In this document: positions 57,000-64,000 of the stretch, piece after piece
Position numbering within the stretch: the stretch's first letter is position 1
How the letters are laid out: each line of letters begins with the position of its first letter
Source of the DNA: Planococcus shixiaomingii
Lineage (GTDB): Bacteria; Bacillota; Bacilli; Bacillales_A; Planococcaceae
Assembly (NCBI RefSeq): GCF_030413615.1
Contig: NZ_CP129236.1
Coordinates: 101,001-165,000 of the forward strand
Length of the DNA stretch: 64,000 nt
Direction: 5' to 3'
Position numbers and translations under genes: made by a program
Notes under the pieces: generated by a model
Databases searched by the model: none
Told to the model about the DNA's origin: nothing
The model's input: the letters and a program-made list of their open reading frames with translations, nothing else

Positions 57000-57848
57000 A
57001 TGAATTCGACTATTTTGTCATTTACAGATGTGACATTTACATATACGCCAGACGATGAAACGATACGCCCCGCTGTAGAGAACTTGTCTTTTGCAATCGA
57101 CAACGGGGAGTGGATTGCCTTGGTCGGCCATAACGGCTCCGGGAAGTCGACGATTGCCAAATTGATGAACGGCTTGTTGTTTCCTCAACAAGGAACCGTG
57201 AAAGCGATGGGGCAAATTATGTCCGAAGATACTTTATGGGATATTCGTTCGCAAATGGGAATGGTGTTTCAAAATCCGGACAACCAATTTGTCGGGGCGA
57301 CAGTCCAAGATGACGTGGCTTTTGCGTTAGAGAACAATGGAGTACCTCATGCCGAAATGGTGGAGAGAGTGAAAGAATCGCTGCGCCAAGTTAAAATGGA
57401 GGAGTTTGTGGATCAAGAACCTCATCATTTATCGGGCGGCCAAAAACAACGGGTGGCAATAGCTGGCGCCCTAGCTTTGAGGCCGCGGCTTCTGATTTTG
57501 GATGAAGCAACTTCGATGCTTGATCCTCAAGGGCGTATAGAAGTGATTGAAACGATACGGGAACTTCGAAAAGCAACAGGACTGACCGTTATTTCGATTA
57601 CGCACGACTTGGAAGAAGCGGCACTCGCAGACCGCATTATCGTTATGAATGCCGGTCATAAACATACAGAAGGTGTGCCACAAGAAGTGTTCTTATCTGG
57701 CAATGCCTTAGTGGATCTCGGCTTGGATTTGCCTTTTGCGATGCGCATGACGCATTTGCTGAGGGAAGCGGGTTTGCCTATCACTAAAGAACATATGTCA
57801 GAAGATGAGTTGGTGGATGAACTATGGACATCTTACTTCAAGAAGTAG
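57000..57848 (+). CDS. ecfA1: ECF transporter ATPase EcfA1
   Basis: This is an ATP-binding subunit of the shared energizing module for energy-coupling-factor vitamin and metal importers. The 282 residues show Walker A GHNGSGKST, the Q-loop FQNPDNQF, the ABC signature LSGGQKQRVAIA and Walker B LLILDEATSMLDP. GAGGAGG lies before ATG 57000. It overlaps the second ATPase gene by 25 bp. Confidence 0.95.
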   Translation: MNSTILSFTDVTFTYTPDDETIRPAVENLSFAIDNGEWIALVGHNGSGKSTIAKLMNGLLFPQQGTVKAMGQIMSEDTLWDIRSQMGMVFQNPDNQFVGATVQDDVAFALENNGVPHAEMVERVKESLRQVKMEEFVDQEPHHLSGGQKQRVAIAGALALRPRLLILDEATSMLDPQGRIEVIETIRELRKATGLTVISITHDLEEAALADRIIVMNAGHKHTEGVPQEVFLSGNALVDLGLDLPFAMRMTHLLREAGLPITKEHMSEDELVDELWTSYFKK

Positions 57849-58696
57849 GGTACAGCTATGCGCAAGATACGCCTTTTGAAAAAAGAGCGTTGCATGATGT
57901 GACGATGCATATCCCTTCAGAATCGTATACTGCGATTATAGGTCATACGGGATCGGGAAAATCAACAGTCTTGCAGCATTTAAATGCATTGCTATTGCCT
58001 ACCGAAGGGCACGTCGTTATTGGCGACCGAAAACTTCAAGCAGGGGTTAAAGCGAAAAATTTGCGTTCTGTACGCCGCCAAGTAGGTATTGTGTTTCAAT
58101 TTCCGGAACAGCAATTGTTTGATGAGACAGTTTTAAAAGATATTATGTTCGGGCCGTTAAACTATGGGGTGCCTGAAGAAGAAGCGAGCCGCCGGGCGCA
58201 TGAGCTGGTCGAACAGCTTGGACTGCCGGCTGAAGTGCTGAACAAGTCGCCATTTGACTTGTCAGGCGGCCAGATGCGAAGAGTTGCCATAGCGGGTGTA
58301 TTGGCTATGGAACCGGATGTTTTAGTGCTTGATGAACCTACGGCCGGCTTAGATCCAAGAGGCCGCCGTGAAATTATGGATCTTTTTCACAAGCTTCACA
58401 TTCAACGAAATCTCACTACTGTTCTGGTTACTCACAGCATGGAAGATGCCGCACGTTACGCCGATGTGGTCGCCATTATGCATAGCGGCCGCTGTGTAGC
58501 CACTGGAGAGCCGAGAGACATTTTTACTAATGAAGAGCAGCTGCAAGATTACCGGCTGGAACCACCGCGTTCTATACGGCTTCAACGCAAGTTTGAAGAA
58601 AAGACCGGCATTGCGCTGGATAGCATTTCTTTGACAGAAGAAGCACTGGCCAAAAATATCGCGCTCGCTTTATCAAAAGGACGTGGCGCAGAATGA
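57824..58696 (+). CDS. ecfA2: ECF transporter ATPase EcfA2
   Basis: This is the second ATPase, forming a heterodimer with EcfA1. The 290 residues include GHTGSGKST, FQFPEQQLFDETV, LSGGQMRRVAIA and VLVLDEPTAGLDP. The start lies inside ecfA1 and the stop overlaps ecfT by ATGA, so subunits are made in a coupled fashion. Confidence 0.95.
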   Translation: MDILLQEVGYSYAQDTPFEKRALHDVTMHIPSESYTAIIGHTGSGKSTVLQHLNALLLPTEGHVVIGDRKLQAGVKAKNLRSVRRQVGIVFQFPEQQLFDETVLKDIMFGPLNYGVPEEEASRRAHELVEQLGLPAEVLNKSPFDLSGGQMRRVAIAGVLAMEPDVLVLDEPTAGLDPRGRREIMDLFHKLHIQRNLTTVLVTHSMEDAARYADVVAIMHSGRCVATGEPRDIFTNEEQLQDYRLEPPRSIRLQRKFEEKTGIALDSISLTEEALAKNIALALSKGRGAE

Positions 58697-59490
58697 TAGA
58701 AAAAATGATCTTTGGCCGCTTTATTCCTGGCGACTCCTATGTCCACCGGATGGATCCAAGAGCGAAAATCCTTTTTGTGTTTCTATTTATTGCCATTGTA
58801 TTTATTGCCAATAGCGTTGTAACATATGCAATTTTATTGGCATTTACGCTCGCGGTCGTCTTTTTATCCAAAATTCGGCTTTACTTTTTAATAACAGGAT
58901 TGAAACCTGTCATTATATTGGTCGTTTTTACGTTTCTTTTGCATATCTTCTTTACAAGAGAAGGGGATTTGCTCGTCAATTTCTGGTTTTTGGAGATTTA
59001 CGAAGAAGGGTTGAGGCAAGGGATTTTCATCTCGATCCGGTTCTTGGTGTTGGTGTTCATTACCAGCATTTTGACGCTGACAACTTCGCCAATTTCTATA
59101 ACCGACGGAATTGAGGTTTTGCTTGGGCCGTTCAAGCGATTGAAGTTGCCAGTTCATGAATTAGCGCTGATGATGTCAATTTCGTTGCGCTTTATCCCGA
59201 CATTAATGGATGAGACAGGAAAGATCATGAAGGCTCAAATGGCCAGAGGATCTGACATCGGTTCTGGTCCGGTAAAAGAACGGGTGAAAGCGGTCGTGCC
59301 ACTTCTTATTCCATTGTTCGTCAGTGCATTTAAACGGGCGGAGGATTTGGCAACTGCAATGGAAGTGCGGGGCTACCGCGGAGGCGCGGGAAGAACACGT
59401 TACCGGCAGTTGAACTGGAGATTTGTTGATACGTTAAGTTTAGCGTTTCTCGCCGGTTTAGCGGCTTTGCTATGGTATTTACGGATCTAA
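58693..59490 (+). CDS. ecfT: ECF transporter transmembrane subunit EcfT
   Basis: EcfT couples ATP hydrolysis to substrate-specific S components encoded elsewhere. The 265 residues have about five membrane segments, and the coupling motif pair is recognisable as AQMARGSD and AMEVRGYRGG (Ala-Arg-Gly and its repeat). Start overlaps ecfA2. No S component is seen in the window. Confidence 0.94.
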   Translation: MIEKMIFGRFIPGDSYVHRMDPRAKILFVFLFIAIVFIANSVVTYAILLAFTLAVVFLSKIRLYFLITGLKPVIILVVFTFLLHIFFTREGDLLVNFWFLEIYEEGLRQGIFISIRFLVLVFITSILTLTTSPISITDGIEVLLGPFKRLKLPVHELALMMSISLRFIPTLMDETGKIMKAQMARGSDIGSGPVKERVKAVVPLLIPLFVSAFKRAEDLATAMEVRGYRGGAGRTRYRQLNWRFVDTLSLAFLAGLAALLWYLRI

Positions 59491-59501
59491 GGAGAGACAA
59501 A

Positions 59502-60245
59502 ATGAAACGAATGAAAGCGATGATTGCTTACGATGGCTCTGGATTTGCGGGATACCAGGTTCAGCCTGATTCACGCACCGTGCAGCAGGAGTTAATGAAC
59601 GTATTAAAAACCATCCATAAAGGGCAAATCGTCCAAGTAGTGGCGAGTGGCCGGACCGATGCCAAAGTGCACGCTACAGGACAGGTGATCCACTTTGATA
59701 CAGCGCTGGTGATTCCAGTGGCTGGCTGGCTGAAAGCTTTGAACGTGCTGCTGCCGGAAGATATTCGGGTTTTGGCTATTGAAGAAACGGATTCGTCGTT
59801 TCATGCCCGTTATCATACGAGCGGGAAAACTTATCGGTATAAATGGGATCGCAGCCAGATTATCAGCCCGTTTACCCGGAATTACATGGTGCATACAAAA
59901 CAAAGACCGGATGTGGCGGCGATGCGGAAAGCTGCGGAGGCAGTTTTGGGAACCCATGATTTTTCAAGTTTTTGCGCAGCTAATACCGGCGTCGTGGACA
60001 AAGTCCGGACAATTCGGCGACTCGATTTTGAAGAGCATGGAGAAGAGCTTCACATGGTGATAGAAGGTTCCGGCTTTTTATACAACATGGTGAGGATTAT
60101 TGCAGGTACCTTGATGGAAATTGGCCTTGGGAGAAGACCAGCCGATGAAATGGCTGAAATCATTGCGGCTTCGGATCGAAGTGCCGCAGGAAAAACAGCT
60201 GCAGCCCACGGTTTGTACCTAGAACAAGTGGTATACAAGGGCTGA
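59502..60245 (+). CDS. truA: tRNA pseudouridine38-40 synthase
   Basis: TruA modifies U38-U40 in tRNA anticodon arms. ATG 59502 follows AAGGAGAG and gives 247 residues (MKRMKAMIAYDGSGFAGYQV). The catalytic aspartate lies in VASGRTDAKVHATGQV, and GSGFLYNMVRIIAGTL is conserved. The upstream open extension overlaps ecfT and is not used. Confidence 0.95.
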   Translation: MKRMKAMIAYDGSGFAGYQVQPDSRTVQQELMNVLKTIHKGQIVQVVASGRTDAKVHATGQVIHFDTALVIPVAGWLKALNVLLPEDIRVLAIEETDSSFHARYHTSGKTYRYKWDRSQIISPFTRNYMVHTKQRPDVAAMRKAAEAVLGTHDFSSFCAANTGVVDKVRTIRRLDFEEHGEELHMVIEGSGFLYNMVRIIAGTLMEIGLGRRPADEMAEIIAASDRSAAGKTAAAHGLYLEQVVYKG

Positions 60246-60277
60246 AGCAACTTTTCCAGGTGTTTTCAGAAAAACCC

Positions 60278-60306
60278 TTGACTTTCGAGCGTCGGCGTTA
60301 TATGAT
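60278..60306 (+). promoter_or_regulatory. Promoter of rplM-rpsI
   Basis: TTGACT (60278-60283), exactly 17 bp, then TATGAT (60301-60306), 32 bp after the truA stop. Confidence 0.85.
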
Positions 60307-60312
60307 GATGTA

Positions 60313-60437
60313 TGGTATTTTCATTACCCCCACGATATGCCCCGGAAGGTTATTTGTTAGGGATAAGGAAAAAACGGAACAACGGAACATGGCACTGTAA
60401 TTTATAAAAGAGACGATTTATTAGGAGGACAATATAC
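60313..60437 (+). promoter_or_regulatory. rplM leader (candidate L13 leader RNA)
   Basis: A 125-nt untranslated region separates the promoter from rplM. Its position matches the L13 leader family of Firmicutes. It includes CCCCCACGATATGCCCCGG and the repeat ACGGAACAACGGAAC. I cannot confirm the consensus fold by eye. Confidence 0.5.
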
Positions 60438-60875
60438 ATGCGTACAACATTCATGGCTAAAGGTCACGAAGTAGAGCGTAAATGGTTGGTTGTCGATGCA
60501 GAAGGGCAAACTCTTGGACGTTTAGCTTCTGAAGTCGCTTCAATCCTACGCGGGAAATACAAACCAACATTCACACCAAACGTTGACACTGGTGATCACG
60601 TAATCATCATCAATGCTGACAAAATCCACTTAACTGGTAAAAAGCTAACTGACAAAATTTACTACCGTCACACACAATTCACTGGCGGGTTGAAACAGCG
60701 TACTGCACTTGAAATGCGCACACACTACCCAACAAGAATGCTTGAATTGGCTATCAAAGGAATGCTTCCTAAAAACTCTTTAGGACGTCAAACATTCAGC
60801 AAACTACACGTTTACGCTGGACCAGAACACAAACACCAAGCACAACAACCAGAAGTTTACCAACTTCGCGGATAA
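60438..60875 (+). CDS. rplM: 50S ribosomal protein L13
   Basis: L13 is an early-assembly protein. The 145 residues begin [20 protein letters not shown] and include [20 protein letters not shown] and [23 protein letters not shown] is the SD. Confidence 0.97.
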   Translation: MRTTFMAKGHEVERKWLVVDAEGQTLGRLASEVASILRGKYKPTFTPNVDTGDHVIIINADKIHLTGKKLTDKIYYRHTQFTGGLKQRTALEMRTHYPTRMLELAIKGMLPKNSLGRQTFSKLHVYAGPEHKHQAQQPEVYQLRG

Positions 60876-60902
60876 TTTAGTAAATAAGAGGAGGATACAC
60901 CT

Positions 60903-61295
60903 TTGGCACAAGTTCAATATATCGGTACAGGTCGCCGTAAAAACTCAACAGCTCGCGTACGTCTAGTACCTGGCGACGGCACAATTACAATCAACAACCG
61001 TGACGTATCGGATTACGTTCCATACGAAACGCTTGAGCAAATCATCAAACAACCACTAGTAGCTACTGAAACTCTTGGAAGCTATGACGTTCTTGTAAAC
61101 GTAAGAGGCGGCGGCTTCACAGGTCAAGCTGGAGCAGTTCGTCACGGAATTGCACGCGCTCTACTTACTGTAGATCCTGCTTTCCGCCCAGCATTGAAAT
61201 CTGCTGGATTGCTAACTCGTGACCCACGTATGAAAGAGCGTAAGAAACCAGGTCTTCGTTCAGCTCGTCGTGCACCACAATTCTCAAAACGTTAA
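60903..61295 (+). CDS. rpsI: 30S ribosomal protein S9
   Basis: S9 reaches the P site with its C-terminal tail. The 130 residues start with TTG 60903 behind GAGGAGG and end with the conserved [29 protein letters not shown] is diagnostic. It pairs with rplM as usual. Confidence 0.97.
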   Translation: MAQVQYIGTGRRKNSTARVRLVPGDGTITINNRDVSDYVPYETLEQIIKQPLVATETLGSYDVLVNVRGGGFTGQAGAVRHGIARALLTVDPAFRPALKSAGLLTRDPRMKERKKPGLRSARRAPQFSKR

Positions 61296-61304
61296 TTTCA
61301 ACAA

Positions 61305-61340
61305 AAGCCCTTTTCTCGATTCGAGAAAAGGGCTTTTTTC
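61305..61340 (+). terminator. Terminator after rpsI
   Basis: AAGCCCTTTTCTCGA (61305-61319) pairs with TCGAGAAAAGGGCTT (61321-61335), followed by TTTTC. Confidence 0.94.
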
Positions 61341-61357
61341 TAGTTACTTCTAAATTG

Positions 61358-61390
61358 AAAAATAAAAACCTCCTGAGTGATCAGGAGGTT
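61358..61390 (-). terminator. Terminator of the small minus-strand gene
   Basis: On the minus strand AACCTCCTGA and TCAGGAGGTT form a 10-bp stem with a 4-nt loop, followed by TTTATTTTTC. The stem overlaps the stop codon of the gene ending at 61389. Confidence 0.82.
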
Positions 61391-61622
61391 AAGCTAAATT
61401 ATAAGCACCTATTTCTTTTTCGATGGCAATCGCAGCTTCTTCTACCGAATCAAAGTATTCAACCGCTCCGGTTTGAAGATTCGTTACTTCTAAAGTAGAA
61501 GTATTCTTTACGCATACTACAGTAAATAACGCTTCTTTAGCTTTGCTGAAGGTTTGTGTAATATTCACGGTGTTGTAAAAACAAACGGTTTCTAAGATTT
61601 CTTTTATGCTTTCGAGTGACAT
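61389..61622 (-). CDS. Small protein of unknown function (77 residues)
   Basis: I do not recognise this gene. On the minus strand AAAGGAGA lies about 9 nt before the ATG, and a clear terminator follows the stop, so it is likely real. The product is small and acidic, with no signal peptide or membrane segment. A helix-like N-terminus (SLESIKEILETVCFYNT) and a C-terminal part with LEVTNLQTGAVEYFDSVEEA can be seen. It contains two cysteines, not arranged as a metal site. It faces rpsI and is divergent from the RsbR-type gene. Confidence 0.68.
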   Translation of the reverse strand: MSLESIKEILETVCFYNTVNITQTFSKAKEALFTVVCVKNTSTLEVTNLQTGAVEYFDSVEEAAIAIEKEIGAYNLA

Positions 61623-61848
61623 ACTGCATTCTCCTTTCTGTTTTTGGAAAGGGACTAGGAACTTCTATGAGATACATAGTTGAAATCAAGCATAGCATAA
61701 TTCCACGTTGTTATAAGTAGAACCGATCAAATGATATGTAATTGAAATAAACTCCAAAGAGAGAGTGAAAAAATTTACAATCAGTAACTTCTTTTGTTGG
61801 AACCAAATGATTATTTCTATACAGTCGCTCATACAAATTGGGGAAGGA
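61623..61848. other. Divergent intergenic region
   Basis: The region between the small minus-strand gene and the RsbR-type gene holds no further gene. I found no SigB-type GTTT-N14-GGGTA promoter. For the plus strand only the extended -10 at 61849 is visible; no convincing promoter was found for the minus-strand gene. Confidence 0.4.
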
Positions 61849-61857
61849 TGTTATACT
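61849..61857 (+). promoter_or_regulatory. Extended -10 promoter of the RsbR-type gene
   Basis: TGTTATACT is a perfect TGn plus TATACT; no matching -35 is seen 17 bp upstream. It lies 111 bp before the start codon. Confidence 0.6.
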
Positions 61858-61968
61858 ATAAAAATAGAAGCGCTTCCAGACAATTGAATTTTTATTGTAA
61901 CGATGGTGTTTAGTGAAAGCTGCAAGTCGATATAAGGTTGCCGGGACTACCCGGAGGAGGAGAGTTGC

Positions 61969-62811
61969 ATGGTTAAGAAAGTCAGTTTGTATGAATATTT
62001 TGTAGAAAAAACTTGGAGTTTAACGGAAGAGTGGTATGGCTCTTTAAGTCAAGACCAAAGTGGAGTTTACAGTTCCCGGGATCCTAAAGTTGTTGAAGTG
62101 CTTAAAAAGCAGAACCATGACTTTCATGTAAACTTCTCTTCAATATTTAACAAAGGAAAAGAAGAGTTTTCCAAACACTTTCAGGAATGGGTAACGGCTA
62201 TCGCTCAGGATGAAGCCCACCTGGCTACTCCTATTACGAATATAATCCAAGAATTCTTCCGGACTCAAGAGCAATACTTAAATCTTGTGGAAGAATATGC
62301 GGCACTTTACGAAGAGTCAATCTCTTTAGAAGAAATAACCGTTTGGAAACGCGAAATCGTAAAAACGTTCAGTGACATCATCCTCCGTTTTAGCTGCGAA
62401 AATGCAAAGGCGGCTGAAGAAAAATCCAATGCCCAGCAGCAGATGATCATCGAATTAAGTTCACCGGTCATTATTCTTGCTGATAAGATTGGATTGCTGC
62501 CATTGATTGGTGAAATCAATGCATACCGGGCAAATGTAATGTTTGAAAATACTTTGCAAAAAAGCGCGAAACATGGGCTTGAGAGACTGTTTATCGATTT
62601 GTCGGGAGTTCCGGTGATCGATACGATGGTCGTTCATCAAATCTTCCAGTTAATCAAAGGGCTGAATTTGATTGGTATTCAAACCTCATTATCAGGAATT
62701 CGCCCAGATATCGCACAAACTGCAGTTAACCTTGGAATTCAGTTTAAGGATATTGAAGTTTACAGTACACTTGCCCAAGCGTTTAAAGCGAGAGAACTGA
62801 TCGGAAACTGA
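61969..62811 (+). CDS. RsbR-family stressosome protein (STAS domain)
   Basis: RsbR paralogues build the stressosome with RsbS and hold the RsbT kinase that leads to SigB activation. The 280-residue protein has an N-terminal helical, globin-like sensor part (about 1-155) and a C-terminal STAS domain (about 162-275) with FIDLSGVPVIDTMVVHQIF and LSGIRPDIAQTAVNLGI. Thr219 in VIDT matches the second phosphorylatable Thr of RsbRA (T205). By hand alignment the first site (T171, in GTIDT) is Glu182 in GEINA. GGAGGAGAG precedes ATG 61969. It most resembles the RsbRD (YqhA) type, with no rsb genes beside it. Confidence 0.85.
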   Translation: MVKKVSLYEYFVEKTWSLTEEWYGSLSQDQSGVYSSRDPKVVEVLKKQNHDFHVNFSSIFNKGKEEFSKHFQEWVTAIAQDEAHLATPITNIIQEFFRTQEQYLNLVEEYAALYEESISLEEITVWKREIVKTFSDIILRFSCENAKAAEEKSNAQQQMIIELSSPVIILADKIGLLPLIGEINAYRANVMFENTLQKSAKHGLERLFIDLSGVPVIDTMVVHQIFQLIKGLNLIGIQTSLSGIRPDIAQTAVNLGIQFKDIEVYSTLAQAFKARELIGN

Positions 62812-62813
62812 GT

Positions 62814-62857
62814 AAGCATGAGACTTTCTCCTCTATAGAAAAGAGTGCCTCATGCTT
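62814..62857 (+). promoter_or_regulatory. Inverted repeat after the RsbR-type gene
   Basis: AAGCATGAG (62814-62822) and CTCATGCTT (62849-62857) are exact complements 26 nt apart, with a partial inner stem. No T-run follows, so termination is uncertain. Confidence 0.45.
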
Positions 62858-62890
62858 GAAGACTGAATAGAATTAAAATAGAAAACTCTG

Positions 62891-62899
62891 TGTTATACT
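62891..62899 (+). promoter_or_regulatory. Extended -10 promoter of the mrp/salA gene
   Basis: TGTTATACT, identical to the element before the RsbR-type gene, lies 37 bp before the start codon; no clear -35 is present. Confidence 0.6.
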
Positions 62900-62935
62900 G
62901 TACGGTGAGCATAAGACTTAAGGAGTGTATCGATT

Positions 62936-63997
62936 ATGATTAATGAACAACAAGTTCGTGAGTTGCTAGGAGAGTTACAAGATCCTTTTTTACATAGATC
63001 CTTGACTGAAACAAACGGTATTACATCTGTCTCAATCAAAGAAGAAAAAAACCACGTCAGCGTAAAGTTGGCTATTGCTAAAACAAATACGCCTGAGCAA
63101 ATGCAACTGCAAATGAAAGTTGTTGAAATGCTAAAAGGGGCTGGAGCTGGATCTGTCGGAATTCGTTTTGAGGAACTGCCTCCAGAAGCTTTGGCCCAGT
63201 TCCGTGGTCAAGCCACATCAGCGGAAGCGCAGGATTTATTGTCTCCATTGAATAAAGTTGAATTTATTTCAATTGCGAGTGGCAAAGGAGGAGTCGGGAA
63301 ATCGACTGTCTCTGTCAACTTAGCAGTTGCATTAGCGCGCCTTGGCAAAAAAGTTGGTTTAATCGATGCTGACATATACGGATTCAGTGTGCCGGATATG
63401 ATGGGCATCAACCAATCGCCAGTAGTGCGAGGAAATACAATCATTCCAGTCGAGCGTTTCGGAGTGAAAGTCATCTCCATGGGCTTTTTCGTAGAAGACA
63501 ATATGCCGGTTGTATGGCGCGGGCCGATGCTTGGAAAAGTATTGGACCAATTCTTCCGTGATGTTGAATGGGGAGAGCTTGACTATCTATTGTTAGATTT
63601 GCCGCCAGGAACAGGAGATGTTGCGCTTGATATTCATCAAATGCTTCCAGCTTCAAAAGAAATCGTCATTACAACGCCGCATCCAACAGCCGCATTTGTA
63701 GCAGCGCGTGCAGGTGCGATGGCTCTTCAAACGGATCATGAAGTTCTTGGAGTCGTTGAAAACATGTCGTGGTTCGAAAGCAAAGAAACGGGAACAAGAG
63801 AATATCTATTTGGACAAGGCGGCGGGCCGAAACTTGCTGAAGAACTGCAAGCGCCTTTGCTTGGACAAATTCCGCTTGGCCAGCCTGACTGGAACGAAGA
63901 AGACTTCGCTCCGTCCGTCTATACGGCAAATCATCCAACAGGAAAAATTTACGAAGAAATTGCTCAGCAAATTTTAAAACAGTTTGCTCAAAAATAA
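62936..63997 (+). CDS. salA: Mrp/NBP35-family P-loop ATPase (SalA-like)
   Basis: Mrp proteins are ParA-like ATPases; many carry Fe-S clusters for transfer, while B. subtilis SalA (YbaL) acts as a regulator. The 353 residues have an N-terminal MIP18-type domain (about 1-85) and a deviant Walker A SGKGGVGKST near residue 115, then DLPPGTGD. The CxxC that binds Fe-S in Mrp/ApbC is replaced by WFESKETG, and the whole protein has no cysteine. AAGGAGTG precedes ATG 62936. B. subtilis has salA downstream of rpsI too, but with ybaJ, ybaK and cwlD between. Confidence 0.9.
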   Translation: MINEQQVRELLGELQDPFLHRSLTETNGITSVSIKEEKNHVSVKLAIAKTNTPEQMQLQMKVVEMLKGAGAGSVGIRFEELPPEALAQFRGQATSAEAQDLLSPLNKVEFISIASGKGGVGKSTVSVNLAVALARLGKKVGLIDADIYGFSVPDMMGINQSPVVRGNTIIPVERFGVKVISMGFFVEDNMPVVWRGPMLGKVLDQFFRDVEWGELDYLLLDLPPGTGDVALDIHQMLPASKEIVITTPHPTAAFVAARAGAMALQTDHEVLGVVENMSWFESKETGTREYLFGQGGGPKLAEELQAPLLGQIPLGQPDWNEEDFAPSVYTANHPTGKIYEEIAQQILKQFAQK

Positions 63998-64000
63998 TGT

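Noticed and set aside
61700..61968. SigB-dependent promoter before the RsbR-type gene
   Set aside because: No GTTT...GGGTA pair with 12-15 bp spacing was found; an extended SigA -10 fits better.

Overview
The window is a chromosomal core region of a low-GC Gram-positive bacterium (Bacillales). Protein sequences and gene order follow the Bacillus subtilis mcsB-clpC to rpsI region closely. Several features point to the Planococcaceae (Planococcus/Planomicrobium-like) and to a non-sporulating member: disA is absent between radA and yacL, and the cwlD/gerD-type sporulation genes expected after rpsI are absent. The genus is inferred from recalled family traits, not from a database search. No rRNA, tRNA, CRISPR array, prophage or insertion sequence was seen.

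Layout. 1-3232: end of the mcsB-clpC proteolysis operon. 3253-8537: radA, yacL, ispD, ispF, gltX. 8540-12597: a cysteine T-box, then cysE, cysS, mrnC, rlmB, rae1. 12602-14412: sigH, rpmG, secE, nusG. 14544-17140: rplK, rplA, then an L10-type leader with rplJ and rplL. 17198-25334: rsmC-like methyltransferase, rpoB, rpoC. 25344-30028: the str operon rpsL, rpsG, fusA, tuf. 30263-40684: a complete leucine and near-complete isoleucine/valine block (ilvE, an isoleucine T-box, ilvBNC, leuABCD, ilvA). 40725-42122: a yuiF-like antiporter with its own promoter. 42154-56698: the S10-spc-alpha ribosomal superoperon from rpsJ to rplQ, with secY, adk, infA and rpoA inside. 57000-61340: the ECF transporter energizing module, truA, rplM, rpsI. 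61349-64000: a small minus-strand gene, an RsbR-type stressosome protein and a cysteine-free Mrp/SalA ATPase.

How the genes work together. Most of the window builds the translation and transcription machinery and is controlled by strong housekeeping promoters and by leader RNAs that sense ribosomal proteins (L10, probably L1 and L13) or uncharged tRNA (two T-boxes). The branched-chain amino acid block sits between tuf and rpsJ, where B. subtilis has only a small gene. Its T-box reads an ATC (isoleucine) codon, and two weak CodY-like boxes lie upstream of ilvE.

Most notable observations. The adk-infA gap holds the decayed, internally deleted remains of map (methionine aminopeptidase). The well-placed TTG start of ilvA is out of frame with the gene body. 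rplK and rplA share a leader motif that looks like an L1-binding site. A 24-bp perfect palindrome opens the tuf leader. A three-helix structured element precedes the ECF operon and resembles a dispersed Bacillaceae repeat.
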